From positions 1-13,245 of the forward strand of contig CAIVXR010000212.1 in NCBI GenBank assembly GCA_903909925.1: DNA of 13,245 nt. The letters run 5' to 3'. Position 1 is the first letter of the stretch, and every line of letters begins with the position of its first letter. A program made the translations under genes and the position numbers. Below, one piece after another: positions 7,098-13,245 of this stretch. The notes beneath the pieces are model-generated. The model worked only from the letters and a program-made list of their open reading frames with translations. It searched no databases and had not been told where the DNA came from. This DNA comes from an uncultured beta proteobacterium (GTDB lineage: Bacteria > Pseudomonadota > Gammaproteobacteria > Burkholderiales > Burkholderiaceae).

Positions 7098-7849
7098 CTC
7101 GGCTCAAAGAACTTCCGCTTACCGCGTTACAGTTTTATGCAACGGCGCCCTATCCCTGCTCTTATTTACCTAATCGTATGGCGCGCTCACAGGTAGCTAC
7201 ACCATCGCATTTAATTCATGCTGATACGTATAGTGAGCTTTTAAATGCCGGCTTTCGTCGTAGCGGGCTATATACCTATCGCCCTTATTGTGATGAATGT
7301 AGGGCCTGTATTGCTACTCGCATTCTGGTAAATCAATTTACGCCCTCTCGCAGTCAACGTCGAGCCTGGAAAAAGCATCTTGGTCTTGAAGTATCTGTTT
7401 TGAATTTAGGCTATCAAGATGAGCACTATCGGCTATACCAGCGTTATCAAAACGAGAGACACGCTGGCGGAGAAATGGATAGCGATGACCAAGACCAATA
7501 TATGCAGTTTCTATTGCAAAGTCGTGTGAACTCACGCATTGTGGAGTTCCGCGATGGTTCACATGACTCAAATCCAGGGCGATTACGTATGGTCAGCATG
7601 ATTGATATCTTGGATCAGGGCATTTCTTCGGTATATACCTTCTTTGATACCTCGGTGCATGCGTCTAGCTACGGTAGCTACAGCATCCTGTGGCAAATCG
7701 AGCAGGCCAAAATACTGGGGCTTCCTTACCTCTACCTGGGCTACTACATTCAAGAGAGTGAAAAAATGTCCTATAAGGCCAAGTACCAGCCACTAGAAGG
7801 TTTGATTGATGATCATTGGCAGCCTTTGTCTAGGTTGACTGGGTCATAA
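7094..7849 (+). CDS. bpt: Aspartate/glutamate leucyltransferase (Bpt)
   Basis: Leucyl-tRNA-protein transferase of the bacterial Bpt type, related to eukaryotic arginyltransferase ATE1, which adds Leu to N-terminal Asp or Glu. Length is 251 residues, as expected. The N-terminal domain has the cysteine cluster Y65-C66-D-E-C69-R-A-C72 plus C22 in PYPCSYLP; these Cys positions are conserved in the ATE/Bpt family and have been linked to metal or cluster binding and redox sensing in ATE1. The C-terminal GNAT-like domain carries the characteristic LPYLYLGYYIQESEKMSYK segment (210-228) and a KYQPLE end. The ATG at 7094 overlaps the aat stop by 4 bp, indicating translational coupling. The choice between Bpt and true ATE (Arg donor) follows bacterial family membership and is not directly visible. 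Confidence 0.95.
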   Translation: MTRLKELPLTALQFYATAPYPCSYLPNRMARSQVATPSHLIHADTYSELLNAGFRRSGLYTYRPYCDECRACIATRILVNQFTPSRSQRRAWKKHLGLEVSVLNLGYQDEHYRLYQRYQNERHAGGEMDSDDQDQYMQFLLQSRVNSRIVEFRDGSHDSNPGRLRMVSMIDILDQGISSVYTFFDTSVHASSYGSYSILWQIEQAKILGLPYLYLGYYIQESEKMSYKAKYQPLEGLIDDHWQPLSRLTGS

Positions 7850-7858
7850 TATCTACCC

Positions 7859-8893
7859 ATGATCGACCGTTATTCTCTTTTACGTCCCTGGCTCTTTTGC
7901 TTAGATCCCGAACAAGCACATAACCTTACTCTTAGTAATTTAGATCGTGCCCAGCGCTGGGGTTTGCTCGAGCGCCTCATTACTAAACCCATAGCTGATC
8001 CCCGAACGCTTTGTGGCATCACCTTTCCCAACCCAGTGGGTTTGGCTGCTGGCTTAGATAAAGATGGCAAACATATTGATGCGCTGGCTACGCTTGGGTT
8101 TGGTTTTTTAGAAATTGGTACCGTCACCCCGCGTGCGCAAGCAGGCAATCCTAAGCCACGCATGTTTAGACTGTCTGAAGCGCAGGGAATCATCAACCGC
8201 ATGGGCTTTAATAATGATGGTGTTGATGCCTGCGTAGCTCGGGTACGCCGCTCACGCTTTTGGCAACAAGGTGGTGTCCTTGGCATGAATATTGGCAAAA
8301 ATGCCAGTACGCCGATTGAAGATGCTGCTAACGATTACATTTTGGCAATGGAGGCCGTTTATGAAATCGCCTCCTACATTACCGTAAATATCTCATCCCC
8401 CAATACTCAGAACCTGCGGGCTCTCCAAGGTGAAGCAATGTTGCGCACATTGTTGGGCAGTCTAGATGAGGCAAGAAAACGTTTGAGTGATCGCTATGGC
8501 GTTCGTAAACCACTATTCTTAAAAATTGCACCTGATTTAGAAAGTGCTGACATTCATTTGATTGCAGATCTTTCAATGGAGTTTGGCATTGATGCCATTA
8601 TCGCCACCAATACAACCATTGCGCGTGATGCTGTTCAAGGTATGGAGCATAGTCAAGAAGCCGGTGGATTATCGGGTGCTCCAGTGCGCGCCGCTTCTAC
8701 TCAAGTGATCAAGACTCTCAAGGCAAGATTAGGAAATGTTCTACCTATCATTGGCGTTGGCGGTATTTTGTCGGGCGCTGATGCAAAAGAAAAAATCATG
8801 GCCGGTGCCAGCCTCGTGCAGATATATAGTGGATTAATCTACCGGGGCCCAGATCTGGTTCATGAGTGTGCCAAAGCCCTCAGAGGATCCTAG
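7859..8893 (+). CDS. pyrD: Quinone-dependent (class 2) dihydroorotate dehydrogenase
   Basis: FMN enzyme that oxidises dihydroorotate to orotate in de novo pyrimidine synthesis, passing electrons to the membrane quinone pool. The 344 residues and the N-terminal helical extension (about 1-45), which docks on the inner membrane, identify class 2. Motifs are GLAAGLDKDG (61-70), IGTVTPRAQ.GNPKPRMFRL (86-105), INRMGFNN (112-119), VNISSPNT (176-183) with S180 as the class-2 catalytic base (Cys in class 1), LKIAPDL (221-227), and the C-terminal FMN-phosphate region GVGGI (299-303) with QIYSGLIYRGP (321-331). The start lies 9 bp after bpt with no Shine-Dalgarno. A CATAAT hexamer at 7845-7850 leaves open a leaderless transcript. 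The aat-bpt-pyrD order is familiar from betaproteobacteria. Confidence 0.97.
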   Translation: MIDRYSLLRPWLFCLDPEQAHNLTLSNLDRAQRWGLLERLITKPIADPRTLCGITFPNPVGLAAGLDKDGKHIDALATLGFGFLEIGTVTPRAQAGNPKPRMFRLSEAQGIINRMGFNNDGVDACVARVRRSRFWQQGGVLGMNIGKNASTPIEDAANDYILAMEAVYEIASYITVNISSPNTQNLRALQGEAMLRTLLGSLDEARKRLSDRYGVRKPLFLKIAPDLESADIHLIADLSMEFGIDAIIATNTTIARDAVQGMEHSQEAGGLSGAPVRAASTQVIKTLKARLGNVLPIIGVGGILSGADAKEKIMAGASLVQIYSGLIYRGPDLVHECAKALRGS

Positions 8894-8974
8894 AATTAAG
8901 CCTTAAAGCGGCACTTTACTGCCTGGTGCCTGATAAAATAGCGTTTCACAATATGCAATCGCAGCTGATATCGC

Positions 8975-8980
8975 TACAAT
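8975..8980 (+). promoter_or_regulatory. Candidate -10 element for the IclR-family gene, implying a leaderless mRNA
   Basis: TACAAT (five of six with TATAAT) ends 7 nt before the ATG at 8988, so transcription would begin at or next to the start codon. The bases between, AGAGCCC, offer only AGAG three nucleotides from the ATG, too close for a normal ribosome-binding site. The best -35 at 17-bp spacing (8952-8957, TATGCA) matches three of six, so the promoter is weak or activator dependent. Confidence 0.35.
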
Positions 8981-8987
8981 AGAGCCC

Positions 8988-9812
8988 ATGAGCACGACTA
9001 AAACTGTCAAAAATGCCAGAAATACTGGGGAAGTTGCTAAAACAGCTATCCAGGTAGTTGAGCGCATGATGAATCTGCTCGACGCCTTAGCTGAGCAAGA
9101 AGAATCTAGTAGCCTCAAGAATTTAGCCGAGCAAACTGGCCTACACCCCTCAACTGCCCACCGCATTCTGAATGATATGGTTGCCTGCCGTTTAGTCGAG
9201 CGTGGCGATGGCGGCACGTATCGCCTAGGCTTAAAACTCTTAGAGCTTGGTAACTTAGTGAAAGCGCGGCTCTCTGTGCGTGAAGCAGCTCAAGCTCCTA
9301 TGCGCACCCTCCATAAGCTTACTGGTGAGACTGTCAACTTATCGGTGCGCCAAGGTGATGAAATTGTTTATATCGATCGCGCCTATAGCGAACGCTCCGG
9401 AATGCAAGTGGTCCGTGCGATTGGTGGTCGAGCCCCGCTGCATCTCACCTCAGTAGGTAAATTATTTTTATCGAGTGATGATGCTAGCCAAGTTCGAGCC
9501 TATGTCACACGTACTGGCCTATCGGGACATACGCGCAATAGCATTACTGATCTTAATAAATTAGAAGCTGCTCTTAATCAAGTTCGCAAAGAAGGCAATG
9601 CCCGCGATGATGAAGAGTTAGAACTTGGTGTGAGCTGTTTTGCTGCAGCTATTTTAGATGACACCGGAAAATTAGTGGCGGGCTTGTCACTAAGTTCACC
9701 TACAGATCGCATGCAAGCAGATTGGCTTAAAGCCTTGCAAGATACGGCTCTACAGATTTCTAAAGGGCTGGGCTACAAACCCAAAACTACTGAGCCAGGC
9801 ACCTTAGCCTAG
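8988..9812 (+). CDS. IclR-family transcriptional regulator
   Basis: A 274-residue DNA-binding regulator. A winged helix-turn-helix spans about residues 22-84, with the likely recognition helix around HPSTAHRILNDMV (53-65) and the wing ending in TYRLGLKLLELG. The IclR effector-binding domain covers about 95-262; RAPLHLTSVGKLFL (148-161) and DDEELELGVSCFAAAILD (207-224) are diagnostic, the latter bearing the Cys and acidic residues near the ligand pocket. A basic, disordered stretch of about 20 residues precedes the HTH. Family members sense small organic acids and often repress catabolic operons or themselves. The gene is 94 bp after pyrD and ends 8 bp from the convergent pbpG stop, so no obvious target operon is adjacent. 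Ligand and targets are unknown. Confidence 0.93.
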   Translation: MSTTKTVKNARNTGEVAKTAIQVVERMMNLLDALAEQEESSSLKNLAEQTGLHPSTAHRILNDMVACRLVERGDGGTYRLGLKLLELGNLVKARLSVREAAQAPMRTLHKLTGETVNLSVRQGDEIVYIDRAYSERSGMQVVRAIGGRAPLHLTSVGKLFLSSDDASQVRAYVTRTGLSGHTRNSITDLNKLEAALNQVRKEGNARDDEELELGVSCFAAAILDDTGKLVAGLSLSSPTDRMQADWLKALQDTALQISKGLGYKPKTTEPGTLA

Positions 9813-9820
9813 CTTACCCT

Positions 9821-10828
9821 TTACATCAGGCGACGAATAGGTTGTACGCCTAACGGCATGCGCTCATACCAGTCACGCACGCGAACTGCATCAGCAAAAC
9901 GTGATTGAGTGCCAACAGAATCTAAGAAGACTAATAGCAAAGGTGTGTTGTTCACTCTGGCTTGCATCACTAAGCACTTACCTGCTGCGTTAATGAAGCC
10001 CGTTTTTTGTAAACCGATGTTCATATCACCAGAGCGCACTAAACGATTGGTATTTAAGAACTTCTGTGGCCGATTGGCAATGATCATCGTTAAATCTGGC
10101 CAGGTTGAAAACTCACGAATCATTTTGTACTGATACGCAGCATTCAGCATACGGGTGAGATCTTCAGCAGAAGCTACATTCTCACTCATCAAACCAGTTG
10201 GGTCAGCAAAATGAGAATGGTCCATTCCCAACTCTTTCGCCTTACGATTCATAGCATCCACAAATGCAGGAATGCCACCCGGATAGTTTCTGCCTAAGGT
10301 ATATGCTGCACGGTTCTCAGAGGACATCAAGGCAAGCAATAAGGCTTCCTCTCGGGTCATCACAGTACCGCCAGCAAGCCGAGATTTAGCGTAAATACGC
10401 ACATCATCTGCATTAATCACAATAGTCTCATCCATAGGTAACTTGGAATCTAAGACAACCATCGCAGTCATCAGCTTGGTAATCGAGGCGATTGGCAAGC
10501 TAACAGAAGAATTCTTTTCAAAATACACTTCTTTAGTATCTTGATTAACAACCATAGCAACACTTGACTTCAAACTCAGCTCATCGTGTTGACCTCGCAA
10601 ACCCAGCGCTGTCGCAAATGATGGATGGGAAGGAATAACGGGCTCAGAGGAGCGCGTTACCGTAACACGAACAGCTTTTGGTTTTTTAGGGGCTTTAGCA
10701 GTTTTGATAACTACTTTGCTGGTCTTGGTTTGCCCATCTTTATCTTTACTAGCGGCAATAGCTGGCATATTCAGAGAAGCGCCATAGGCAAATACCGTAG
10801 TTAAGATCAAGATCCAAAATCGTTTCAA
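9821..10828 (-). CDS. pbpG: Exported D-alanyl-D-alanine endopeptidase, PbpG/PBP7-like (peptidase S11)
   Basis: Periplasmic serine peptidase of the low-molecular-weight penicillin-binding protein family, expected to cleave D-Ala-mDAP crosslinks in peptidoglycan. I place the start at TTG 10828, giving 335 residues. A GGGGA ribosome-binding site lies 5 nt upstream, and the product begins MKRFWILIL with a textbook signal peptide cleaved after A-I-A25. The longer reading frame opens at ATG 10912 but adds 28 unlikely residues before the signal and lacks a ribosome-binding site. From TTG numbering, the active-site motifs are S115-I-T-K118, S170-E-N172 and K275-T-G277, all intact. A Lys-rich linker (about 26-60) separates the signal from the catalytic domain. 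The short tail after KTG, with no C-terminal amphipathic anchor, favours PBP7 over the carboxypeptidases DacA/DacC. It lies downstream of the permease gene on the same strand. Confidence 0.92.
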   Translation of the reverse strand: MKRFWILILTTVFAYGASLNMPAIAASKDKDGQTKTSKVVIKTAKAPKKPKAVRVTVTRSSEPVIPSHPSFATALGLRGQHDELSLKSSVAMVVNQDTKEVYFEKNSSVSLPIASITKLMTAMVVLDSKLPMDETIVINADDVRIYAKSRLAGGTVMTREEALLLALMSSENRAAYTLGRNYPGGIPAFVDAMNRKAKELGMDHSHFADPTGLMSENVASAEDLTRMLNAAYQYKMIREFSTWPDLTMIIANRPQKFLNTNRLVRSGDMNIGLQKTGFINAAGKCLVMQARVNNTPLLLVFLDSVGTQSRFADAVRVRDWYERMPLGVQPIRRLM

Positions 10829-10833
10829 ATGCG

Positions 10834-10838
10834 TCCCC
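10834..10838 (-). promoter_or_regulatory. Ribosome-binding site supporting the TTG start of pbpG
   Basis: On the minus strand the bases read GGGGA-CGCAT-TTG, a purine-rich Shine-Dalgarno with 5-nt spacing to the TTG at 10828. No comparable site precedes the ATG at 10912 or the in-frame GTG at residue 10 of the longer frame, so this site decides the start. Confidence 0.55.
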
Positions 10839-10932
10839 AAATACCTTCTAAAACTTTGAACATACGGAATGATAATTAATTTCACAGCGCAGGATGGATT
10901 TATTGGCCCCATCTTGGACCACTGATAGCACC

Positions 10933-11820
10933 CTACTCAGCAATGGTCGCTACCGTATTGGTTTGGCGGGCATTAACCAATACTACCCCCGTCATCGTCA
11001 AACCCAGTCCTAAAGCCATCATGAGCGTAAATGGCTCACCAAATAAGAACCAGGCCATCAGCGCTGTGGTCGGCGGTGTGAGATAAAGAAAGCTGGTGAC
11101 CTTGGTCGCGGCGCCCTTACGAATCATCATAAATAACAAGCTAATTGAGCCGATGGATAGCGGGAATATTGCCCATAACAAAGCGCCAATCACAGATGCA
11201 TTCCAGACCATTGTTCCTGTTTCAAAGAAATACATGAAAATAAAGCAAAGAACTGCTGAAACACCAAACTGAATTGAAGAGCCTGCCCGCAGATCAAATA
11301 CCGGACAATATTTTTTCTGATACAGCGTACCAAAGGTGATCGAGAGTAATGCGATAAAAGCCAATACATAGCTGATAAATGGAATGTAGACGAAAGTAAT
11401 TTTTTCAAGTACCACTAAAGCAACACCCGCAAAGCCAAAACCTAGACCGATCCATTGGCGAGGCGAAACTTGCTCTGATACCCATGCAGCAAACCACGCG
11501 GTCAAAATGGGTTGTAGGCCAACAATAATGGCTGCCAAACCTGCGCCCATTCCCAAGCGAACAGCAAACCAAACACCGAATAAATAACCAAACTGAAGTA
11601 AAACACCAGCAATAGCAATGTGCTTGAACTGCGACCAACTTGGCCAGGTAATACGCCAGATCAAACTAAGTGCTGCCATAGCTGCTAGAACGCCTATAAA
11701 GCGCCAGAATAGGAAGGTGGCTGGCTCGACATAAGGCATCGCTAGTCGAGCGATCACAAAGCCAGTACTCCATATCAGCACAAATATTGGTGCAATTACA
11801 TTATCTAGGCTGAGTTTCAT
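10933..11820 (-). CDS. EamA/DMT-superfamily inner-membrane permease
   Basis: A 295-residue polytopic protein of the drug/metabolite transporter superfamily, with two tandem EamA repeats (about 7-138 and 149-287) and close to ten membrane helices. The first helix contains the familiar IWSTGFVIAR segment (16-25), followed by EPATFLFWR (32-40); the second repeat ends with LYLTPPTTALMAWFLFGEP (246-264), a typical EamA segment. Members export amino acids, metabolites or drugs, and the substrate cannot be predicted here. The ATG at 11818-11820 is preceded by only a weak TAAG site. It is the first gene of the minus-strand pair, 104 bp ahead of the proposed pbpG start, and is divergent from phaP across 205 bp. 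No function shared with either neighbour is evident. Confidence 0.92.
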   Translation of the reverse strand: MKLSLDNVIAPIFVLIWSTGFVIARLAMPYVEPATFLFWRFIGVLAAMAALSLIWRITWPSWSQFKHIAIAGVLLQFGYLFGVWFAVRLGMGAGLAAIIVGLQPILTAWFAAWVSEQVSPRQWIGLGFGFAGVALVVLEKITFVYIPFISYVLAFIALLSITFGTLYQKKYCPVFDLRAGSSIQFGVSAVLCFIFMYFFETGTMVWNASVIGALLWAIFPLSIGSISLLFMMIRKGAATKVTSFLYLTPPTTALMAWFLFGEPFTLMMALGLGLTMTGVVLVNARQTNTVATIAE

Positions 11821-11926
11821 GGGTAACTTACTGAAAATATTGCATTTTTTATTGAATCTCTGATTTTAGGCTCTTTTCCAGTGGGCTCCTGCTCCCGCCC
11901 TTCAAACACTTAAATAATTCTTCATG

Positions 11927-11937
11927 CTGCGAAGCAA
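11927..11937. promoter_or_regulatory. Candidate PhaR-type operator upstream of phaP
   Basis: The sequence CTGC-GAA-GCAA matches CTGC-N3-GCAG at seven of eight defined positions, the dyad I recall for the PHB-granule regulator PhaR in Paracoccus and Rhodobacter. It lies about 90 bp before the phasin ATG and 55 bp before a -10-like hexamer. An 11-bp match can occur by chance, and the consensus comes from alphaproteobacteria. Confidence 0.3.
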
Positions 11938-11991
11938 TATAGAGGCTGTAAAAAGGTATCAGACAGATTACAGTTGGCATTAGTCTAAAAG

Positions 11992-11997
11992 TATAAA
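11992..11997 (+). promoter_or_regulatory. Possible -10 element of phaP
   Basis: TATAAA (five of six with TATAAT) lies 28 nt before the phasin ATG and would give a 5' leader of about 20 nt containing the ribosome-binding site. The nearby TTGGCA at 11974-11979 is a good -35 hexamer, but the 12-bp spacing is too short, so the promoter assignment is tentative. Confidence 0.3.
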
Positions 11998-12012
11998 AAC
12001 GTGAACCCATTT

Positions 12013-12019
12013 AAAGGGA
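12013..12019 (+). promoter_or_regulatory. Ribosome-binding site of phaP
   Basis: AAAGGGA, 6 nt before the ATG at 12026, is a good Shine-Dalgarno and fixes the start. This strength suits an abundant granule-coat protein. Confidence 0.6.
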
Positions 12020-12025
12020 ATAGAA

Positions 12026-12583
12026 ATGAACTTAACACCGGAACAACTTGCAGCAGCGCAAAAAGCCAATTTAGAAACTTTAAGTAGCTTGACCAAGCTA
12101 GCACTCCAAAGTATTGAAAAATTAGTTGAGCTCAATATGTATATTGCAAAACAAAGTTTGGGCGATAGTATGACAAGCGCTAAGAAAGCGCTGGAGGTAA
12201 AAGATATTCAACAACTTCTCGCTCATCAAGCCGAAGCTGTTCAGCCCATGGCTGAAAAGATCATGGCATACAGTCGTCATTTATATGACTTGGCTCATGA
12301 AACACAAAACAACTTTACTAAATCTGCTGAAAAAGAACTTCAAGCTGGTCAGGATAAGATTAATGCTCTTGTGGAAGAGTGGACAAAAAATGCACCTACC
12401 GGCTCTGATGCTGCAGTTCAGGTGATGAAGCAAGCCATCACCTCTGCTAACAATGTCTATGAATCAAGCCAAAAGGCCGTGAAGCATGCGGTTGAAATTG
12501 CGCAGACTAATCTCAATAGCGCTTCTGATAAGGTAATGAAAGCTACTGCAACAAGCAGCAAAGCTACCAAGAAGAAAAAATAA
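12026..12583 (+). CDS. phaP: Phasin, polyhydroxyalkanoate granule-associated protein
   Basis: A 185-residue, Lys/Ala-rich helical protein of the PhaP/phasin family, which coats polyhydroxybutyrate granules and controls their number and size. The N-terminus MNLTPEQLAAAQKANLETL is nearly the same as that of Cupriavidus necator PhaP1 as I recall it, and further shared blocks are EKLVELN (31-37), KDIQQLL (60-66), EKIMAYSRHLYDLA (77-90) and the ITSANNVYESSQKAVKHAVE region (138-157). No signal peptide or membrane span is present; long amphipathic helices are expected, with a Lys-rich tail ending in KKKK. It is a single-gene unit running into lpdA tail to tail, the two stop codons separated by only 7 bp. 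Phasins are normally controlled by PhaR, and a candidate site lies upstream. PHB synthesis genes (phaA, phaB, phaC) are not in the window. Confidence 0.94.
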   Translation: MNLTPEQLAAAQKANLETLSSLTKLALQSIEKLVELNMYIAKQSLGDSMTSAKKALEVKDIQQLLAHQAEAVQPMAEKIMAYSRHLYDLAHETQNNFTKSAEKELQAGQDKINALVEEWTKNAPTGSDAAVQVMKQAITSANNVYESSQKAVKHAVEIAQTNLNSASDKVMKATATSSKATKKKK

Positions 12584-12590
12584 TGAGTCC

Positions 12591-13245
12591 TTAAGGCTTT
12601 TTCTTCACTGGTGGCAAATCAGTGCAATGGCCATGTGCTGCTTCTGCAGCAAGGCCAACTGACTCACCTAGCGTTGGATGCGGGTGAATAGTCTTGCCAA
12701 TATCAACTGCATCAGCACCCATCTCGATTGCTAAGCAAACTTCACCAATTAAATCACCAGCATGCGTGCCAACAATACCGCCACCAATGATGCGATGGGT
12801 GGTTGCATCAAAAATCAGCTTAGTGAAACCTTCATCACGACCATTAGCAATAGCTCTTCCGCTGGCGGCCCAAGGAAATAATCCTTTTTCATAAGCAATA
12901 CCCTGTGCTTTGCACTGCTCTTCCGTTAAACCAGCCCAAGCGACTTCTGGATCGGTGTATGCAACCGATGGAATCTGCTTCGCGTCAAAGTATGACTTCT
13001 GCCCTGCTGCAACTTCCGCCGCAACGTGACCCTCATGAACTGCCTTATGAGCCAACATCGGTTGACCAACGATATCGCCAATTGCAAAGATGTTTTGTAC
13101 GTTGGTGCGCATTTGTTTATCAACTGAAATAAAGCCGCGCTCATCTACCTGAACACCGGCTTTACCAGCATCAATCTTCTTACCATTAGGCGTGCGCCCT
13201 ACAGCAACTAAGACTAAATCATAGATTTGTGGCTCTGCAGGTGCG
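12591..13245 (-). CDS. lpdA: Dihydrolipoyl dehydrogenase (E3), 3' part; 5' end beyond the window
   Basis: FAD/NAD disulphide oxidoreductase that reoxidises lipoamide in 2-oxoacid dehydrogenase complexes. The frame stays open to the right edge, so the Met at 13112 is internal; upstream codons read ...YDLVLVAVGRTPNGKKIDA, the end of the NAD-binding domain. Visible parts are the FAD-contact motif NIFAIGD (minus strand near 13092), and the dimer-interface domain with IPSVAYTDPEVAW and the catalytic dyad in HPHPTLGE: His at 12678-12680 and Glu at 12663-12665. The redox CxxxxC pair lies outside. About 218 of an expected 475 or so residues are present. The C-terminal CTDLPPVKK ending is what I associate with the pyruvate dehydrogenase E3 of betaproteobacteria, so aceE/aceF probably lie upstream, beyond the right edge. 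Confidence 0.95.
   Translation of the reverse strand, partial: APAEPQIYDLVLVAVGRTPNGKKIDAGKAGVQVDERGFISVDKQMRTNVQNIFAIGDIVGQPMLAHKAVHEGHVAAEVAAGQKSYFDAKQIPSVAYTDPEVAWAGLTEEQCKAQGIAYEKGLFPWAASGRAIANGRDEGFTKLIFDATTHRIIGGGIVGTHAGDLIGEVCLAIEMGADAVDIGKTIHPHPTLGESVGLAAEAAHGHCTDLPPVKKKP

Larger units (their letters stand above)
11821..12025. other. Divergent intergenic region between the DMT permease and phaP genes
   Basis: The longest non-coding stretch in the window (205 bp). It must hold promoters for the permease (leftward) and the phasin (rightward). I see no small ORF, RNA gene or terminator-like hairpin. It contains a PhaR-like dyad at 11927-11937, a TATAAA hexamer at 11992-11997 and the phasin ribosome-binding site. 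No well-spaced -35/-10 pair was found for the leftward gene. Confidence 0.6.

Noticed and set aside
7870..8298. Long minus-strand open frame (142 codons) inside pyrD
   Set aside because: It lies fully inside a gene with all PyrD motifs intact; its Arg/Ser/Pro/Lys-rich product looks like an antisense shadow and has no ribosome-binding site or recognisable domain.
8910..8930. GGCAC/GTGCC inverted repeat after pyrD as a terminator
   Set aside because: Only five base pairs around an 11-nt loop, with no T-run following. It does not resemble an intrinsic terminator.
8925..9802. Short inverted match GGTGCCT (8925) and AGGCACC (9796) flanking the IclR gene, as possible mobile-element ends
   Set aside because: Only seven base pairs match, one copy lies inside the IclR coding sequence, there is no target duplication and no transposase. 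Best explained by chance.
11974..11997. TTGGCA and TATAAA as a complete sigma-70 promoter of phaP, or the same region as a sigma-54 promoter
   Set aside because: The spacing between the hexamers is 12 bp, outside the workable range, and the region lacks the GC of a sigma-54 -12 element. Only the -10-like hexamer is kept, at low confidence.
12584..12603. CCTTAAGG palindrome with an A-rich stretch before and a T-run after, between phaP and lpdA, as a bidirectional terminator
   Set aside because: The palindrome has no room for a loop: with TTAA as loop only two G-C pairs remain, followed by a mismatch. The A-rich part is the Lys codons of phaP. Too weak to call.
1..13245. Defence system, prophage, integrative element or CRISPR array
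   Set aside because: Every sizeable gene is a recognisable housekeeping or metabolic family, there are no repeats, integrase or tRNA-associated junctions, and codon character looks uniform by eye.

Overview
The window reads as chromosomal DNA of a betaproteobacterium of the Burkholderiales. Its fairly AT-leaning codon use and densely packed housekeeping genes resemble Polynucleobacter-like freshwater bacteria. That placement is inferred from protein character and gene order (aat-bpt-pyrD, a fused pabBC, a Cupriavidus-type PhaP phasin, a PDH-type lpdA), not from a database search. I see no rRNA, tRNA, insertion sequence, prophage, CRISPR array or obvious foreign island, and almost every base belongs to a recognisable gene.

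Layout: bases 1-9812 hold eleven genes, all on the + strand and tightly spaced. In order they are a 5'-truncated 3-hydroxybutyryl-CoA dehydrogenase, a DUF3429 membrane protein, rarA, a kappa-GST/2-hydroxychromene-2-carboxylate isomerase-like protein, an exported cyclophilin, a pabB-pabC fusion for 4-aminobenzoate synthesis, a zinc-ribbon Nudix hydrolase, aat, bpt, pyrD and an IclR-family regulator. Bases 9821-11820 hold two minus-strand genes: an EamA/DMT permease and, downstream of it, an exported PbpG-like D,D-endopeptidase whose true start is probably a TTG. A 205-bp divergent intergenic region follows. The + strand phasin gene phaP comes next, and it converges on the minus-strand 3' part of lpdA, which runs off the right edge.

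How the genes fit together: aat and bpt overlap by 4 bp and both attach leucine-type destabilising residues to protein N-termini, so they form the tagging arm of the bacterial N-degron (ClpS/ClpAP) pathway. pabBC serves folate synthesis, pyrD pyrimidine synthesis, rarA replication-fork maintenance, and pbpG cell-wall remodelling. The phasin beside lpdA suggests polyhydroxybutyrate storage next to the pyruvate dehydrogenase locus.

No previously undescribed multi-gene system is evident. The points most worth a second look are regulatory or annotation-level: a CTGC-N3-GCA dyad upstream of phaP that resembles a PhaR operator, leaderless-looking starts for the IclR gene and perhaps pyrD, the TTG start of pbpG, and the uncharacterised DUF3429 protein next to rarA.
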